From: RYN-230 sp963814645
GTDB lineage: Bacteria; Actinomycetota; Actinomycetes; Streptosporangiales; Streptosporangiaceae
Assembly (NCBI GenBank): GCA_963814645.1
Contig: CAWFDX010000015.1
Span: 372,001 to 436,000 of the forward strand
Direction: 5' to 3'
Length of the DNA: 64,000 bases
How positions within the stretch are numbered: position 1 is the stretch's first letter; each line of letters begins with the position of its first letter. The notes beneath the pieces are model-generated. The model ran no database searches. It saw only the letters and a list, made by a program, of their open reading frames with translations, and was not told where the DNA came from. The position numbers and the translations under genes are program-made. Below are positions 1-9,475 of this stretch, piece after piece.

Positions 1-109
1 CCCGGTGCCGGGGCCCGGCGGATGGCCGGGGGAACATCCAGGACAGCGGAACCGCGACGTGGCGCCTGCTGGCGCGGAATCCGCGGCAACGAGTTACGCG
101 AGGCCCATC

Positions 110-1417
110 GTGCGGGAAATCGGGGAAACAGTCCAGCGCCGGGGGCGCTGGTTCGTGCTGCTCGCAGCCGCGGCCGGCCTGCTCCTTACCGCGTGCACCG
201 GGAGCGGCGGCCAGCCGGCCGGCGCTGACCACAGCACGGCCGGGCACAGCCCGGCCGCCCAGGCGGCCACCGGACCGCACATCACACCAGCCAACGGCAG
301 CGAGCACGTGAGCACGACGGCGGCCGTCACGGTCACCTCGGCCAGTGGCCCGATCCGGAATGTCCAGGTGACCGCGGGCCACCACCAGGTGCCGGTGAGC
401 GGGCACCTGAGCACCGCCGCGGGCGGCAAACAGGCCACCTGGCAGAGCACCTGGGCGCTGCATACCGGGCAGCGGTACACGGTGACCGCTACCGCGGCCG
501 GGGCGGGCGGCAAGACGGTCAGCACGACCAGCACGTTCCGCACCATCACCCCGGCCGACACGTTCACCACCGAGATCTACGAGGGGTATAAGCAGACGTT
601 CGGCGTCGGCATGCCGATCATCCTGTACTTCAGCCAGCCGATCACCCGGCGGGCCGCGGTCGAGCGCGCGCTCCAGGTGACCACCTCGAAGCCGGTGTAT
701 GGCGCCTGGTACTGGGACGGCGACAAGACGCTGTACTTCCGGCCGCAGAGTTACTGGCCCACGCACACCACGGTCAGCTTCGACGGGCACCTGGACGGGG
801 TGGCCGGCGCCAAGGGCATGTACGGCACCGCGGACCTGACCCAGACGTTCCGCATCGGCGGCTCGCTGATCGTCACGGCCAGCACCGCCACGCACTACAT
901 GCACCTGTACCGGAACGGGCATCTGATCGACACCTGGCCGATCAGCACGGGGCGTCCGGGTGACGACACCCCCAACGGCACCTACCTGACCATCGACAAG
1001 GCCAACCCGGTGCTGATGACCGGCCCGGGTTACAGCCTGGAGGTGCCCTGGTCGGTCCGGATCACCTGGAGCGGTGACTACCTGCACGACGCGTACTGGT
1101 CGGTGGGCGAGCAGGGCTTCACCAACGTGAGCCACGGCTGCGTGAACATGCCGCCCGCCGACGCGCAGACCTATTACCAGATGGAGAACCCGGGTGACCC
1201 GGTCATGATCACGGGCAGCCCGCTGGCGGGCACCTGGGACAACGGCTGGACGGTGTGGTTCCTGTCCTTCAAGAAGCTGGTCAAGGGCAGCGCGCTGGGC
1301 GAGGCGGTGCAGACCGGGCCGCACGGCAGCCAGTTCGTCAGCCTGTCCTCGGTGCCGGCCGCCACGGCGTCCTATCCGCTGCAGACGGCGACGCCAGGCA
1401 GCGCCGCCGCGTCCTAG
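110..1417 (+). CDS. L,D-transpeptidase lipoprotein (YkuD domain)
   Basis: Periplasmic/cell-wall enzyme predicted to form 3-3 peptidoglycan cross-links. I chose the GTG at 110 (GAGG just upstream): it is followed by a basic stretch, a hydrophobic segment and a lipobox LLTAC, so the protein is probably a lipid-anchored 435-aa protein; the frame stays open to base 5. Middle part is Thr/Ser-rich Ig-like sequence as in actinobacterial Ldt proteins, and the YkuD catalytic motif SHGCVNM is present with nucleophile Cys at about residue 344. The family assignment rests on that motif and the domain order. No operon partner is evident; the next gene is about 340 bp away. Confidence 0.9.
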   Translation: MREIGETVQRRGRWFVLLAAAAGLLLTACTGSGGQPAGADHSTAGHSPAAQAATGPHITPANGSEHVSTTAAVTVTSASGPIRNVQVTAGHHQVPVSGHLSTAAGGKQATWQSTWALHTGQRYTVTATAAGAGGKTVSTTSTFRTITPADTFTTEIYEGYKQTFGVGMPIILYFSQPITRRAAVERALQVTTSKPVYGAWYWDGDKTLYFRPQSYWPTHTTVSFDGHLDGVAGAKGMYGTADLTQTFRIGGSLIVTASTATHYMHLYRNGHLIDTWPISTGRPGDDTPNGTYLTIDKANPVLMTGPGYSLEVPWSVRITWSGDYLHDAYWSVGEQGFTNVSHGCVNMPPADAQTYYQMENPGDPVMITGSPLAGTWDNGWTVWFLSFKKLVKGSALGEAVQTGPHGSQFVSLSSVPAATASYPLQTATPGSAAAS

Positions 1418-1760
1418 CCAGGCCTGGCTGACCTGGCCTCATTCCGGCGCTCGCGACTAGCCGGTGCCGCTGGCATGGTGGCGGTAACCTTAGGGTCAAG
1501 CGAGGGTACAGTCTAGTTGTCGTCCTGGTTGTCGTCCGCATCCAGTCCAGCAGCCACAACGGGCCGGGGGTCAGTGGCCCGGTAAAAGGCCGGCAGGCCA
1601 CCCAGAATGAAATGCCGGAGTGCCTGCTGCCCGCCCGTTCCGCCCGTCACGAAGGGGAATGCTGGGAAACAAAAACAATTGATCCCGGAGCGGCCGGACG
1701 GAATCAGTCCCGCCGTTTCTGCCTCGGCAAAGCGCGTGGTGCTGTGCCTGCGTCGCCGGA
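1418..1760. other. Intergenic stretch, no supported gene
   Basis: About 340 bp between two lipoprotein genes. I see a short palindromic GCCAGGCCTGGC just after the first stop and a direct repeat of TTGTCGTCC near 1516-1540. Open frames here lack coding character. The promoter of the following gene presumably lies here, but no convincing -35/-10 pair was found. Confidence 0.5.
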
Positions 1761-2843
1761 ATGTCCACCTCTGTATCGATCGATCGCGGGTCTGTAGTGG
1801 GTAGACGGATAAGCGTCCTGCTGGGGGGCGGTTTGCTGGCCGCACTGGCTGCGGGCTGCTCCAGTGGCGTTGCCTCGGTGAGCGTCCAGTCGCCCGCCGC
1901 CAGCACGTCCTCGTCCGGCACGGCCGACACGTCCAGCGCACCGGCCAGCTCAGCCGCCCCCTCATCCGTGCCGCCGCAGTCCAGGGTGGCCGCCACGCAG
2001 CCACTACCCGCCAGCACCCGCCGCAACTTGCCGCCCGGCGTGTTTTACCTGCTGGCCGGGCGAGGGCTGGCGAGCCTGAACCTGTGGCAGGTGACCGCGA
2101 CCGGCCGGGAACGGCAGCTCACCCACAACCGGCGCGGCTTCGGCATCGACGCGTTCGACGCGTCCACGGCCGGAATCATCCTGGCCGACGGCACCAGCAG
2201 CGGCGATGACCTGGCCCGGCTGACCCCGCAGGGACCCCTGCTGCTACGCAAGACCGGTGACCAGCCGGCCCTGCTGCGCGGCAGTTCGCCGGACATCCGG
2301 GACGACGGCATGATCGGCTACGTGACCCCGCCCGGCCAATCCGGCAGCCACACCGGGAACTACTTCGAGATCTGGACCCGGCGTTCCTTCTCCGGACGCG
2401 GCACCGTGCTGCTCAGGCAGCGCCACCCGCTGGCCGGCCCGGTGTTCGGGCCACACGGGCAGATCGCCGTCGAAGGCTGGGGCGGGGCCGGCCAGAAGCC
2501 CAGCGTGCTCATCTACACCGGCGACGGCGTGCGGCGGCTGCTCACCGGGATCAGCGCCATCCCGTCCCTGGTGGCCTGGGGCCAGCACGCGCCCGCGCTG
2601 GCGCTGGCCTTCCCGGCGCACGCCGCCGAACTGCTCTTCCCGGACGGGCACCGCCAGTTGCTGCCGGCCGGCTGGCAGCCACTGACCTGGAACCCGGACG
2701 GCACTCAGCTGCTCATGCAGTCCGCCCGGGCCCTGGGCATCTGGTCGATGTCGGCCCCGGACCAGGTCACCCGGATCGGCCCCAGCACCCCCGGGGTACA
2801 GATCCTGCAGGCGGACTGGCTGGCCAAGAAGGCGCCGCTGTAG
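1761..2843 (+). CDS. Putative lipoprotein with beta-propeller-like body
   Basis: Unrecognised secreted protein. The N-terminus has arginines, a hydrophobic stretch and a lipobox LAAGC, followed by a Ser/Ala/Thr-rich linker (about residues 40-85), which fits a lipid-anchored extracytoplasmic protein. The remaining ~270 residues contain repeated short strands with G-x-D and W-x-x-D-G-like turns, resembling TolB/WD-type propellers, but no family was identified with certainty. Start is uncertain: ATG at 1761 has no ribosome-binding site, and an in-frame GTG at 1797 would begin closer to the signal peptide. It stands alone between unrelated genes. Confidence 0.7.
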   Translation: MSTSVSIDRGSVVGRRISVLLGGGLLAALAAGCSSGVASVSVQSPAASTSSSGTADTSSAPASSAAPSSVPPQSRVAATQPLPASTRRNLPPGVFYLLAGRGLASLNLWQVTATGRERQLTHNRRGFGIDAFDASTAGIILADGTSSGDDLARLTPQGPLLLRKTGDQPALLRGSSPDIRDDGMIGYVTPPGQSGSHTGNYFEIWTRRSFSGRGTVLLRQRHPLAGPVFGPHGQIAVEGWGGAGQKPSVLIYTGDGVRRLLTGISAIPSLVAWGQHAPALALAFPAHAAELLFPDGHRQLLPAGWQPLTWNPDGTQLLMQSARALGIWSMSAPDQVTRIGPSTPGVQILQADWLAKKAPL

Positions 2844-2908
2844 CCGGAAAGGCGCGGCGGCAGCCCGCGGCGCGGAAGAAACCGGGCGGCGGCCGGGTTG
2901 CCGGCTAT

Positions 2909-3961
2909 GTGATCGACGTACCGCTTTCCGTGCTTGACCTGTCCCCGGTAGCCGCCGGCACCACCGCCAGCCAGGCGCTGCGGCACACCACCGACCTGGC
3001 CCGGCGTACCGAGGAACTCGGCTACCACCGGTTCTGGGTGGCCGAGCATCACAACATGCCGGCCATCGCCAGTTCCGCGCCCGCCGTGCTGATCGCGCAC
3101 CTGGCCGCGGCCACGTCCACCATCCGGGTCGGCTCCGGCGGGGTGATGCTGCCCAACCACGCCCCGCTGGTGGTCGCGGAGCAGTTCGGCACGCTGCAGG
3201 CGCTGCACCCGGGCCGGATCGACCTCGGCATCGGCCGGGCGCCGGGCACCGACCAGCTCACCGCGCTGGCCCTGCGGCGCACCATGGAGGGCCTGTCCGC
3301 GGAGGATTTCCCGCAGGAACTGGCCGACCTGATCGGGCTGTTCAGCGGCGAGGTGTTCACCGGGGACGGGTTGTTCACCGGGCAGCAGGGCGCGCGGCCG
3401 CCCATCACCGCGACCCCGGGCCGCGGTGACATGCCCGCGATCTGGCTGCTCGGCTCCAGCGGGTACAGCGCCCAGCTGGCCGGCCTGCTCGGCCTGCCGT
3501 TCTCGTTCGCGCACCACTTCAGCGCGGCCAACACGGTGCCCGCGCTGGCCCTGTACCGGCAGTACTTCCGGCCCTCGGCGTGGCTGCCGGAGCCGTACGC
3601 GATGGTCGCGGTCAGCGCGATCTGCGCGGACACCGACGAGCACGCGCAGTGGCTGTCCGGCCCGGCGGCGCTGTCCTTCCTCCGGCTGCGGGCGGGCCTG
3701 CCTGAGCCGCTGGCCAGCCCGGAGGAAGCGGCGGCCTACCCGTACACGGATCAGGAGCGCGAGTTCGCCCGGGACCGGTTCACCGCCCAGGCGGTCGGCT
3801 CGCCGGAAACGGTCCGCCAGCAGCTGGCCGGCCTGCTCGACCGGACCCAGGCCGACGAGCTGATGCTGACTACGATGGTGTACGACATCCAGGACCGGAT
3901 CCACTCCTTCGAGCTGATCGCGGACAAGGTGGCCGGCGGCCTGGCCCGGCCCGCTTCCTGA
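2909..3961 (+). CDS. LLM-class flavin-dependent oxidoreductase
   Basis: Cytoplasmic luciferase-like monooxygenase-type enzyme of about 350 aa, the usual length of the MsnO8-type group. The N-terminus (PLSVLDLSPV) starts right after a GTG at 2909 and matches the family's first strand; the block RFWVAEHHNMP and the DLGIGRAPGTD region are characteristic flavin/substrate barrel segments. The C-terminus includes GSPETVRQQL, also typical. Reaction and substrate are unknown; members oxidise diverse organics with reduced FMN/F420. No obvious operon partner: the next gene starts about 80 bp away with its own strong ribosome-binding site. Confidence 0.88.
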   Translation: MIDVPLSVLDLSPVAAGTTASQALRHTTDLARRTEELGYHRFWVAEHHNMPAIASSAPAVLIAHLAAATSTIRVGSGGVMLPNHAPLVVAEQFGTLQALHPGRIDLGIGRAPGTDQLTALALRRTMEGLSAEDFPQELADLIGLFSGEVFTGDGLFTGQQGARPPITATPGRGDMPAIWLLGSSGYSAQLAGLLGLPFSFAHHFSAANTVPALALYRQYFRPSAWLPEPYAMVAVSAICADTDEHAQWLSGPAALSFLRLRAGLPEPLASPEEAAAYPYTDQEREFARDRFTAQAVGSPETVRQQLAGLLDRTQADELMLTTMVYDIQDRIHSFELIADKVAGGLARPAS

Positions 3962-4042
3962 CACCCGCCTTCCTGACACGTGCGCAGTGTTAACCCTCCG
4001 CCCTGCTGGGTAGTCAGGGCCGAAATTCAAAGGAGGGCGGAC

Positions 4043-4447
4043 ATGGCGGCAGATACCAACGGCTCGGCTGAGTCAGCGGGAGAACTGGTCAAGGATTTGA
4101 CCGAGCAGGTATCCCGGCTGTTCCGCGACGAGCTGAAGCTCGCAGAATACGAAATGACCCGCAAGGCCAAGCGGCTGGGACGCGGGGCCGGCCTGTTCGG
4201 CGGCAGTGGCCTGTGCGCCCTGTACGGCGTCGGCTGCCTGCTGGCCGCGGCCATCATCGCATTGGCTCTGGTCATCCCGGCCTGGGCGGCGGCGCTGGTT
4301 ATCGGCGCCGCATTGCTGGCCGTGGCGGGCCTGGCTGCGCTGATCGGCAAGGGCCAGCTGGGCCGGGCCACGCCGCCGCTGCCTGAGCAGGCGGCGGCCA
4401 GCGTCAAGGCGGATGTGGCGGAGATCAAGGAAAGGGCGCACCGATGA
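4043..4447 (+). CDS. Phage-holin-family-like membrane protein (superfamily III type)
   Basis: A 134-aa protein; the ATG at 4043 is preceded by a near-perfect Shine-Dalgarno AAAGGAGG (4029-4036). Residues 1-45 form a charged amphipathic helix (ELVKDLTEQVSRLFRDEL), followed by two hydrophobic segments (about 52-75 and 80-100) and a hydrophilic tail. This is the layout of the actinobacterial 'phage holin family' proteins, which are usually chromosomal and not demonstrated holins. The stop overlaps the start of the DUF3618 gene (ATGA), so the two are translationally coupled, an arrangement common in actinobacteria. Confidence 0.85.
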   Translation: MAADTNGSAESAGELVKDLTEQVSRLFRDELKLAEYEMTRKAKRLGRGAGLFGGSGLCALYGVGCLLAAAIIALALVIPAWAAALVIGAALLAVAGLAALIGKGQLGRATPPLPEQAAASVKADVAEIKERAHR

Positions 4448-4920
4448 GCGCAGCAGACAGCGGCGGCAGCACCGGCCCGGACGCGGGTGCGCCCGGCCAG
4501 GACGACCCGGCCGCGCTGGTCGAGGACATCAACCGGACCAGGGCGGAACTCGGCGACACGGTCGAGGCCCTGGTGGCCAAGGTGGACGTGAAAGCCCAGG
4601 CCAAGCAGCGGGTCGCCGAAGCATCCACCCAGGCCAAAGAGAAACTGCAGACGATGAAGCAGGGACTGGCCGGCCAGGCCAGCCAGCTCACCGGCACCGC
4701 GAAGCGGGTGACCGGCAGCACGGAGCAGGCCCGGCAGGCCGCTGCGGCCAACGGCAAGACGGTGCTCAGCGCCGGTGCGGCGGGCGGCCAGACGGTGCAG
4801 CGCGGAGCGCAGCGCGCCGCTCAAGCCGTCGGCCGGTACCGGGTACCGGTCGCGGCGGCCACCGCCACGATCGCGGTTGCGCTGGCCGGCTGGCTCGTGG
4901 TCCGGCGGCGCCGGCGCTGA
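4444..4920 (+). CDS. DUF3618 domain membrane protein
   Basis: 158-aa protein overlapping the upstream holin-like gene by 4 bp. Residues ~25-60 hold the DUF3618 signature (DINRTRAELGDTVEALVAK, then VDVKAQAK). The middle is an Ala/Gln/Lys-rich helix probably forming a coiled coil. The C-terminus has one transmembrane segment (about 137-153) ending in a basic RRRRR-like tail, i.e. tail-anchored topology with a cytoplasmic N-terminus. Function is not known for this family; pairing with the holin-like partner suggests an envelope-associated complex. Confidence 0.88.
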   Translation: MSAADSGGSTGPDAGAPGQDDPAALVEDINRTRAELGDTVEALVAKVDVKAQAKQRVAEASTQAKEKLQTMKQGLAGQASQLTGTAKRVTGSTEQARQAAAANGKTVLSAGAAGGQTVQRGAQRAAQAVGRYRVPVAAATATIAVALAGWLVVRRRRR

Positions 4921-4992
4921 TGCCCGGCGGCACGGGGCGGTGGCCGTGCCCCCGTGCCGCCGGAGTTCTGTCCGCTGAGCCAGCGGTGTCGG

Positions 4993-6528
4993 TCAGCTGG
5001 TCCAGCGGCGGAAGTGCGGTCGCGCGCGATGCGCCCATACCCGGTTGGCCTTCTTCTTCAGCCGGTCCGCCCGCTCCGCCTCGCGTTCGTACAGCAGGCC
5101 GTAGCTGAACGCGTTCTCGCCTGCCAGGTAGGCGCTGATGCCCAGTTCCCGGTCCACGCCGCGGGCCACCACGGCGTCCTGGTGGTCGCCGAGCACCGTC
5201 TGCACCTGCTTCATCTGCTTGGTGAACCGCCTGGCCTGCTTGCCCAGGGCCGGGCTGACCGCCTCACCCGCGTACCGGGCCCGCTTGGCCGCCTTGCGTG
5301 CCTCGTGGTACGCGACGTCCGCATCCTGGCCGGGGTGGGCATGCCGGGCGCGCCGCATCCGCTTGGCGGTGCGCCGGTAGGCATGCCGGGCTTCGGCGGG
5401 CAGCGTGCGGCCGGCCGGCCCGGCCGCAGCGGCGGTCAGCGGCGGGCGGTCCAGCAGCTCGTCGAGCGCGTCGAGCAGCGCGAAATAGCGGTCCGAGTCC
5501 AGCGCGGCCAGCGCCGCTTCCCGGGCGGCCGCGTGCACCGGGGCGAAATGCCCCTGCACCCGGGCCAGCACCGGCCCGAGCACCAGCTCTGGCGGGGTCT
5601 GCCGGAGGTTGCGGTCCAGCCGGCTGGCCAGCACCTCCGCGTCCCGGGCCTCGCCGAGCACGACACCGAGCCATTTCAGCCCGGCGATCAGCTCCGTCGT
5701 CCGGGAACGGGGGATGACCTGGCCGAACGACTGCAGCGTGCTGCGCAGCCGCCGTGCCGTCACCCGCATCTGGTGCACCGAGTCGGGCTCGTCGCCGCGG
5801 ACCAGCGGATCGAGCGCCTGCAGCCGGGCCGCCTGCTGCCGCAGGTAAGCCAGCACGACGGCGCCCGCGGACCCGGCTGGCGGCTGGTCGCGGTGGCCGT
5901 TGCCGGTGGCCCGCCGTTCGCGCTCGGCCAGCGGGCCGGCCAGCGCGCGCTCCAGCTTGGCCGTGCGGGCCGACGGCCGCAGCCCGTCCCGGCGCAGCCA
6001 CGCGTCGGCGTCCCGCAGCAGGCCGCGGTCACCACCGGTCAGCTCGACCTCCACCTCGTTCCACTGGGATATCTCGGTTGCCGCGCCCAGCGTCTCGGCC
6101 GTGATGTCATCCGCCGCGATCTCGGCCAGCGAGTCGCCGGCCGTGTCGACCAGCGTCAGCACCTGGCGGCGGGTATTTATCTTGGCCACCGGGCGGAGCT
6201 CCCGGCCCCGGGTGTACACCCGGACCAGCCTGGCCAGCTCCTCCGGTACCGGCTGGCCAGCCCGGCCGAGCGGCCGCCTGATCTCCCGCCGGGTGTCGCC
6301 GCCCAGCGGCAGCTTCAGATGCCAGCCGGCATCACTGCCGCCGCGGCGCCGCCGGAGGGTGATCCCGTTGCGGATCAGCCGCAGGTCGTCGGTGTCGTAG
6401 TAATCGGCCCGCAGCACCTGCTCCTGGGGCCCCGACATGGCCGCTACCCGCGGCAGGCCATCCAGGCCCGGCAGGGCGCGGCCGGGGCGGCCCTCATACT
6501 TCCGTTCGGTTTCCTGCGCGGTACTCAT
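4993..6528 (-). CDS. CYTH and CHAD domain-containing protein
   Basis: 511-aa protein read from ATG at 6528, with AGGGG seven bases upstream; the frame stays open for 80 more codons upstream without coding character. N-terminal CYTH domain (about 1-200) begins with the ExExK signature ETERKYEG, used by triphosphate-tunnel enzymes to hold metal and polyphosphate. The C-terminal CHAD domain (about 215-505) has the conserved HQMRVTARRLRSTLQSF block and further His/Arg-rich helices that bind polyphosphate. Likely role is triphosphate or polyphosphate metabolism. It is transcribed divergently from the gene at 6635. Confidence 0.92.
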   Translation of the reverse strand: MSTAQETERKYEGRPGRALPGLDGLPRVAAMSGPQEQVLRADYYDTDDLRLIRNGITLRRRRGGSDAGWHLKLPLGGDTRREIRRPLGRAGQPVPEELARLVRVYTRGRELRPVAKINTRRQVLTLVDTAGDSLAEIAADDITAETLGAATEISQWNEVEVELTGGDRGLLRDADAWLRRDGLRPSARTAKLERALAGPLAERERRATGNGHRDQPPAGSAGAVVLAYLRQQAARLQALDPLVRGDEPDSVHQMRVTARRLRSTLQSFGQVIPRSRTTELIAGLKWLGVVLGEARDAEVLASRLDRNLRQTPPELVLGPVLARVQGHFAPVHAAAREAALAALDSDRYFALLDALDELLDRPPLTAAAAGPAGRTLPAEARHAYRRTAKRMRRARHAHPGQDADVAYHEARKAAKRARYAGEAVSPALGKQARRFTKQMKQVQTVLGDHQDAVVARGVDRELGISAYLAGENAFSYGLLYEREAERADRLKKKANRVWAHRARPHFRRWTS

Positions 6529-6634
6529 ACGACCGCCCCTACCCGGCGGCCGCCGGTGAAACAAGCCCGGTCGTGTTTGGGCTTCTGCTGCGGGGTAGTC
6601 CGTGTGCGCTGCCGGAAATAGGGAGGTTCCCACA

Positions 6635-7372
6635 ATGTCAACCGGGGCCATTATCGCGATCATCGTGGTAATTCTGATTGTTGCCGCGCTTCTGGTCGGC
6701 CTGTCGGTGGTCAACCGCCGGCGCCGGCTGCGTGACCGGTTCGGGCCGGAATATGACCGCGCGGTCAACGAGCACGGCCGGCGGGAAGCCGAGGCCGAGC
6801 TGACCGAACGGGAACGCCGCGTCCGTCAGCTCGACATCAAGCCGCTCTCGCCCACCGCGCGCGCCCAGTACGCGTCGGAGTGGACCGCGGTGCAGGAACA
6901 GTTTGTGGACGCTCCGCAGGCCGCCGTCACCGGGGCACAGACCCTGGTCACGGCCGTTATGAAGGACCGGGGCTACCCCACCGAAGCGTTCGACCAGACC
7001 GTCGCCGACCTGTCGGTCGAGCACGCGGCCACGCTGGACCACTACCGTGCCGCGCATGACATCAGCCAGCGGGCTGGCTCGGGGACCGCGTCCACCGAGG
7101 AGCTGCGCCAGGCCATGATCCACTACCGCGCCCTGTTCACCGAGCTGCTCGGCCAGCCGGGCAACGCGGCCCGCGATGCGCAGGCCGCGGCGGCACCCTA
7201 CGTGGCCGACCAGACCGCTGACGACCAGCCGGCCAATGGCCGGGCCGCGGCGGCGAGTGACGCCGCTGCGCCGGAGACGGCCGCGGATCCCGATGACCAG
7301 GTCACCGGGGAACCCATTTCAGGCAGCGCTGTTTCCGGCACCCCGGTGCCCACGCGCCCCCAGGAGAGGTGA
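6635..7372 (+). CDS. Single-pass membrane protein, unknown function
   Basis: 245-aa protein starting at ATG 6635 behind GGGAGG (6621-6626). Residues 4-26 form one transmembrane helix followed by a basic stop-transfer (NRRRRLRDR), so the bulk is probably cytoplasmic. A conserved-looking module at ~75-170 (WTAVQEQFVD ... EELRQAMIHYRALFTELL) reappears in the next gene, making the two partial paralogues. The tail from ~180 is Ala/Asp/Pro-rich and probably disordered. The next ATG lies 3 bp after this stop, so the pair is coupled. I do not recognise a named family. Confidence 0.85.
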   Translation: MSTGAIIAIIVVILIVAALLVGLSVVNRRRRLRDRFGPEYDRAVNEHGRREAEAELTERERRVRQLDIKPLSPTARAQYASEWTAVQEQFVDAPQAAVTGAQTLVTAVMKDRGYPTEAFDQTVADLSVEHAATLDHYRAAHDISQRAGSGTASTEELRQAMIHYRALFTELLGQPGNAARDAQAAAAPYVADQTADDQPANGRAAAASDAAAPETAADPDDQVTGEPISGSAVSGTPVPTRPQER

Positions 7373-7375
7373 GCC

Positions 7376-8140
7376 ATGACGACGCAGCGCGACGACATGG
7401 CCGGCCCTGACGCCGCCGACCCGGCACCGGGCCAGGCTGACCCGTCCGAGCCGATCACGGGACAGATCGTCCCGCCGCCCCGGGTGGATTCCGAGCCGGA
7501 CCAGCCCACCGGCGCGGCCAGCCCGGACGACCCGGCCGCGGACCCCGACCGGGTCGTGCTGGATGACCCGGTCCAGGCCGGCGAGCCGGCCGACGACCTT
7601 GGCCCCGCCGAGAACGGCGAGTCCGCCGTGGACAGTGAGACGGTGACCGACCGCGAGCCGGAGGATGCCCCGCCGCTGATGACCGACGGCGAGCCCGAGG
7701 ATGACGCTCCGCTGGTGACCGACCACGAGCCCGCGGACGCCCCGCCCCTGGCGACCGACGAGGAGCCCGACGACGTGGTTGTGGTCGAAGAGGTGCTTGT
7801 GGCCGGCGAGGCGCCCGCGACCGGGCAGGTACCCGCAGCCGACCGGGTGCCAGCAGCCGGTGCCGGGACCGTCGCCGACACCCCGGACACCACCCCCGCG
7901 GCCGCGCTGGCGCAGCAGCAGTGGCCGGCCATCCAGTCGATGTTCGTGGACGACCCGCGCGGCGCGGTCGAGCGGGCCGCCGCGGCGGCCGGTGAGGTGG
8001 CCGCAGCCCTGATCGCCACTCTGGAGCGGGAACAGGACCAGCTGCGTTCATCCTGGCAGCAGGGCTCGGACACCGAGCAGCTGCGCACCGCCCTGCAGCG
8101 GTACCGGGCGTTCTGCGGACGGCTGGAGGGCCTGTCCTAA
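7376..8140 (+). CDS. Acidic repeat protein with module shared with upstream gene
   Basis: 254-aa very acidic protein, start at ATG 7376 with the ribosome-binding site AGGAGAGG inside the end of the preceding gene. Residues ~85-140 hold four degenerate 12-14-residue units beginning TD-x-EP (TDREPEDAPP, TDGEPEDDAP, TDHEPADAPP, TDEEPDD). The C-terminal ~75 residues (WPAIQSMFVDDPRGAV ... TEQLRTALQRYRAF) align by eye with the module of the upstream membrane protein. No signal peptide or membrane segment. A strong terminator follows at 8172, ending this two-gene unit. Confidence 0.82.
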   Translation: MTTQRDDMAGPDAADPAPGQADPSEPITGQIVPPPRVDSEPDQPTGAASPDDPAADPDRVVLDDPVQAGEPADDLGPAENGESAVDSETVTDREPEDAPPLMTDGEPEDDAPLVTDHEPADAPPLATDEEPDDVVVVEEVLVAGEAPATGQVPAADRVPAAGAGTVADTPDTTPAAALAQQQWPAIQSMFVDDPRGAVERAAAAAGEVAAALIATLEREQDQLRSSWQQGSDTEQLRTALQRYRAFCGRLEGLS

Positions 8141-8171
8141 CGCCGGACCAGCACCGCCGCGAGTAGAGCCA

Positions 8172-8209
8172 GAGGCCAGCAGGCCCAACCCCCCGGGCCT
8201 GCTGGCCTC
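8172..8209 (+). terminator. Strong stem-loop terminator
   Basis: Perfect 15-bp inverted repeat (GAGGCCAGCAGGCCC at 8172-8186 and its complement at 8195-8209) with an 8-base loop, 31 bp after the stop at 8140 and 56 bp before the next start. There is no U-tract, as is common in high-GC actinomycetes. Confidence 0.8.
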
Positions 8210-8265
8210 AACCCTGTCTGGGGTAGGTCTAGATTCAGTAGCGGACGGCCTACGGAGGCGGCAGG

Positions 8266-9457
8266 GTGAGTTCAGCGGCGGAAGAGCTCGCCCAGTGGGC
8301 CACCGATCTGCAGCCAGCCGGGCAGGACCTCGCGCTGGCTGACCGTTCGCTGGCTGACACGCTCGCCGTGGCGCTGGCCGCCCGGCAGCACCGGGTGACC
8401 CGGCTGGCGGCCAGCCTGCCGGACGGCGCGCGCTGGGCGGTGGCCGCGCACGTGCTCGACTTCGATGACCTGCACATGCCGTCCACCACGCACATCAGCA
8501 CGGTCTGCGTCCCAGCCGCGCTGGCCGCCGGCGGCGGGGCCCGGGCCTACCTGGCCGGCGCCGGGGTGATGGCCCGGCTCGGCACCGCGCTGGGCTGGCC
8601 GCATTACTCGGCTGGCTGGCACGCCACCTGCACGGCGGGGGCCCCGGCGAGTGCCGCCGCGGCGGCGGTGGCACTGGGCCTGACGGCGGACCAGACCGCC
8701 ACCGCGCTCGCCCTCGCAGTGCCCGGCGCCGGTGGCGTGCAACGAGCGTTCGGCACGGATAACAAAGCCTTGCAGGTCGGGTTCGCGGTGCAGGCCGGGC
8801 TGCGGGCCGCGGAACTGGCGGCGGACGGTGCGCGGGCCGATCCGGCCGCGCTGGACGACTGGCTCGGCCTGGTCGGCGGGGACCGCGCCCGGCTGGACCC
8901 GGCCGGGCCCGCGGTGCCGGGTGGGCTGGCCATCAAGATCTACCCGTGCTGCTACGCGCTGCAGCGCCCGATCAGCGCCCTGGCCGAGCTGGCCGCCGGC
9001 GGCCTGCCAGCTCACGAGGTGCAACGCATCGCGGTCCGCACCCTGGCCGGGACGGTCACGCCGCTGATCCATCACCGGCCAGAGACCGGCCTGCAGGGCA
9101 AGTTCAGCCTGGAGTACGGGCTGGCCGCGGCGCTGCTGGACCGCTACCCGGGGCGGGACAGCTTCACCGACGCGGCGGTGCGCCGCCCGGAAGCCCGGCG
9201 GCTGGCCGAACTGGTTGAACACGACGCTGCAGCCAGGCGGGACCGGGCTGCTGGACGGCACGTTCACCGCCGAGGTGCTGACCGACGGGGGCACAGCGGA
9301 AGAGATCAGCCTGCGGTACCCGCCGGGCTCGCCGCAGCGGCCCCCGTCCGCGGCCGAATTCCAGGCCAAGCTCGACGACTGCCTGGCCGGGCTGCCGGTG
9401 GCTCCCGCCGCGCTGACCTGGGCGCAGGCCGCCGGGCTGCTCCGTGAGTACTGCTGA
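8266..9457 (+). pseudogene. MmgE/PrpD family protein, frameshifted near 9214
   Basis: 2-methylcitrate dehydratase-like family. Starts at GTG 8266 behind GGAGG. The first ~317 codons read as a good PrpD protein (HVLDFDDLHMPSTTH, HATCTAGAPASAAAAA, KIYPCCYALQRPI), then the frame fails near 9214-9217. The remaining C-terminus (TTLQPGGTGLLDGTF ... AAGLLREYC) continues in the next frame to a stop at 9457. Removing one T from CTGGTTGAAC restores LAELVNTTLQPGG and a ~396-aa protein, so this could be a sequencing indel rather than a dead gene. It heads a coupled operon of CoA enzymes. Confidence 0.8.
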
Positions 9458-9475
9458 GACCCGAACCGAGGACAC

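Noticed and set aside
1597..2026. Minus-strand frames opposite the second lipoprotein gene
   Set aside because: Composition and lack of ribosome-binding site mark them as shadows.
4954..6621. 555-codon plus-strand frame opposite the CYTH-CHAD gene
   Set aside because: Shadow of the well-supported CYTH-CHAD gene, no recognised motif.
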